Positions 49,602-50,651 of a stretch of DNA of 50,651 nucleotides are shown here, piece after piece. Location of the stretch: the NCBI RefSeq assembly GCF_016583985.1, contig NZ_NRSD01000028.1, positions 1-50,651 of the forward strand, read 5' to 3'. A program made the translations under genes and the position numbers. The notes beneath the pieces were generated by a model. That model was given only the letters and a program-made list of their open reading frames with translations, did no database searches and was not told the DNA's origin. Positions within the stretch are counted from its first letter, which is position 1. Every line of letters starts with the position of its first letter. Source of the stretch: Thiocapsa imhoffii (GTDB lineage Bacteria > Pseudomonadota > Gammaproteobacteria > Chromatiales > Chromatiaceae).

Positions 49602-49798
49602 AGAGTGAAATAGTCCGGTGCAATCACGTGAGCGACAACACACGGCCTTGGCATCGATAGGAAGACATACTGTGGAGGCCGTACTATGAAGCCCGGCGCT
49701 GGTCCGGGGCTAACGACCTAGTGCGCCCGAATTTGGCACCTGACCCCCTGGCGACACTAAGAATTGCCCCCCATGGTGACATGAATCTGTGTTTCCCC
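49602..49798. other. Probable IS21 terminal region
   Basis: No gene. CACCTGACCCCCTGGCGACACTAAG at about 49738-49762 sits just outside the istB stop and resembles the right-end sequence of an IS21-family element. The precise end was not defined. Confidence 0.35.
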
Positions 49799-50093
49799 TC
49801 AGTTCGCCGCCCCGGCCCGCGCCGCTCGCGCGCCCCCGAGCAGGCCGGCACGGCGCTTCTCGCGTAATCGGTAACTCTCCCCACGGATGGTGACGACGTG
49901 GCTGTGGTGCAGCAGCCGGTCGAGGATGGCGGTCGCCATGACTGGATCGCCGAACACCTCGCCCCATTCGCCGACGCTGCGGTTGGAGGTCACCAGAAGG
50001 CTCCCGCGCTCGTAGCGGCGCGAGGCGAGCTGGAAGAACAGGTGCGCGGCATGAGGCTCCAGGGGGAGATAGCCCAGCTCGTCGATTAATGTG
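49799..50093 (-). pseudogene. IS21-family IstB ATPase fragment (copy A)
   Basis: The minus strand from about 50093 reads STLIDELGYLPLEPHAAHLF, FQLASRRYERGSLLVTSNRS, EWGEVFGDPVMATAILDRLL and HHSHVVTIRGESYRLREKRR to a stop. This is the IstB helper from Walker B (DELGYLP) to the end. The Walker A half and istA are absent. It stops exactly where a second, divergent istB fragment begins. Confidence 0.85.
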
Positions 50094-50296
50094 GAGCTCC
50101 ACGAGCTGAGCTATCTGCCGATGAACCGCCAGGGCCTCTACAACCTCTTTCAGCTCATCAACGGTCTCTACGAGTATCGCTGGGTGCTTCTTACCACTAA
50201 CAAGGACTTCACCAACTGGGGCGAGTTCTTCTGCGATGAGAACGTCGCCGTGCCCATCGTCTACCATCTCATCCATCACTCACACGTCTTCCTGAA
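50088..50296 (+). pseudogene. IS21-family IstB ATPase fragment (copy B), head-to-head with copy A
   Basis: The plus strand reads ELHELSYLPMNRQGLYNLFQ, LINGLYEYRWVLLTTNKDFT, NWGEFFCDENVAVPIVYHLI and HHSHVF. This is IstB from the same Walker B position to near the end, from a different IS21 subfamily. Asp of DELxYLP is His here. The two fragments share ACGAGCTGxGCTATCT on opposite strands at the joint, so the junction is at homologous positions. Confidence 0.8.
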
Positions 50297-50651
50297 ATCA
50301 ACTCCTTGTTGCGTTTTTAGGGTGCCCCATCGCGTTGGGGACCACTCTCAGCGATCCGACCAATATTCTGACGGTGCAGACACCGCCCACCCCTTCATCC
50401 ATTGATCTAACATAACACCGCCAGGGTCTGATCGCCGTACCAGTGCCGCAATGTCTCCAGGGTCACGTCCGTCGGGGTCGAGGCATCGCGGTCGTTCATC
50501 AGGCATCTCCATGTGTCCTGGTCGAGGATTCCAGAGCATACCGACCGCACAGGCTCACAGAGTGAGCCTGTGGCCGTGGGGAGATGAAAAAATGGAGCGG
50601 TTCCGAACAGACGGGGCGGGAAGGGGGAGGGTGGTGATCCCCAAAACGACA
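50297..50651. other. Right-edge sequence without a supported gene
   Basis: About 355 bases. A minus-strand frame from 50499 (MNDRDASTPTDVTLETLRHW, then YGDQTLAVLC) is short but protein-like and could be a small ORF or a relic. Nothing else was recognised. Confidence 0.35.

Overview
The window is GC-rich DNA that looks gammaproteobacterial, most likely from a purple sulfur bacterium (Chromatiales). This is inferred from the gene set: DUF3581, an AtpQ-type N-ATPase subunit, paired cytochrome b561/PepSY/two-component clusters, and many UPF0175/DUF3368, HicAB and Uma2 modules. No species assignment is attempted.

Layout. Positions 1-6960 are ordinary chromosome: a type IV pilin running off the left edge, a PAS/GGDEF cyclase with a broken EAL tail, apbE, ruvB, a glcD-like oxidase and tRNA-Thr(TGU). 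Positions 7250-27063 hold a complete type 1 BREX phage-defence locus (brxA, brxB, brxC, pglX, pglZ, brxL, all on +). Extra genes are threaded between the core genes: AbrB/VapB-VapC toxin-antitoxin genes, two small genes after pglX, an AAA ATPase with a frameshifted partner, and a Uma2 nuclease. Positions 27064-32300 are a graveyard: an ISAzo13-type transposase relic, UPF0175/DUF3368, a relBE relic, a truncated Uma2, MNT/HEPN fused to a HicB tail, and an intact hicAB. Positions 32501-36443 (- strand) carry an OLD-nuclease/UvrD-helicase pair (Gabija-like). Next come an XRE antitoxin with a decayed AbiEii-type toxin and a DUF4258/DUF2283 pair. Positions 38871-42328 hold two remodelled cytochrome b561/PepSY/two-component clusters and a HIT protein. 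Positions 42632-49601 are housekeeping or stress genes (DUF3581, baeRF-like, ribosome hibernation factor, DUF2254, RlpA-like) mixed with gene relics. The right end has two different IS21 istB fragments joined head to head.

The most unusual feature is a family of insertions confined to the BREX locus. Each is bounded by tandem heptamers: AGTGGNN-type units on the left and their complements (CCACTNN-type) on the right. Two enclose a full four-helix-bundle 'intervening sequence protein' (IVP/S23, Avd-related) gene, one a truncated copy, one a toxin-antitoxin pair, and two are empty. They lie exactly at gene junctions: the left arm supplies the stop codon of the preceding gene, and the right arm runs up to the start codon of the next. 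Two of them (399 bp with an IVP gene, 114 bp empty) lie inside pglX. Both lengths are multiples of three and the pglX frame stays open through them. Because 7 is not a multiple of 3, gain or loss of one heptamer would switch pglX off, so a phase-variation role is plausible.

A second theme is repeated gene truncation by internal deletions that fuse neighbouring genes (relBE, HEPN-HicB, diheme cytochrome-HigA, PepSY-kinase, regulator-kinase). All functional statements rest on motif recognition by eye; no database search was run.
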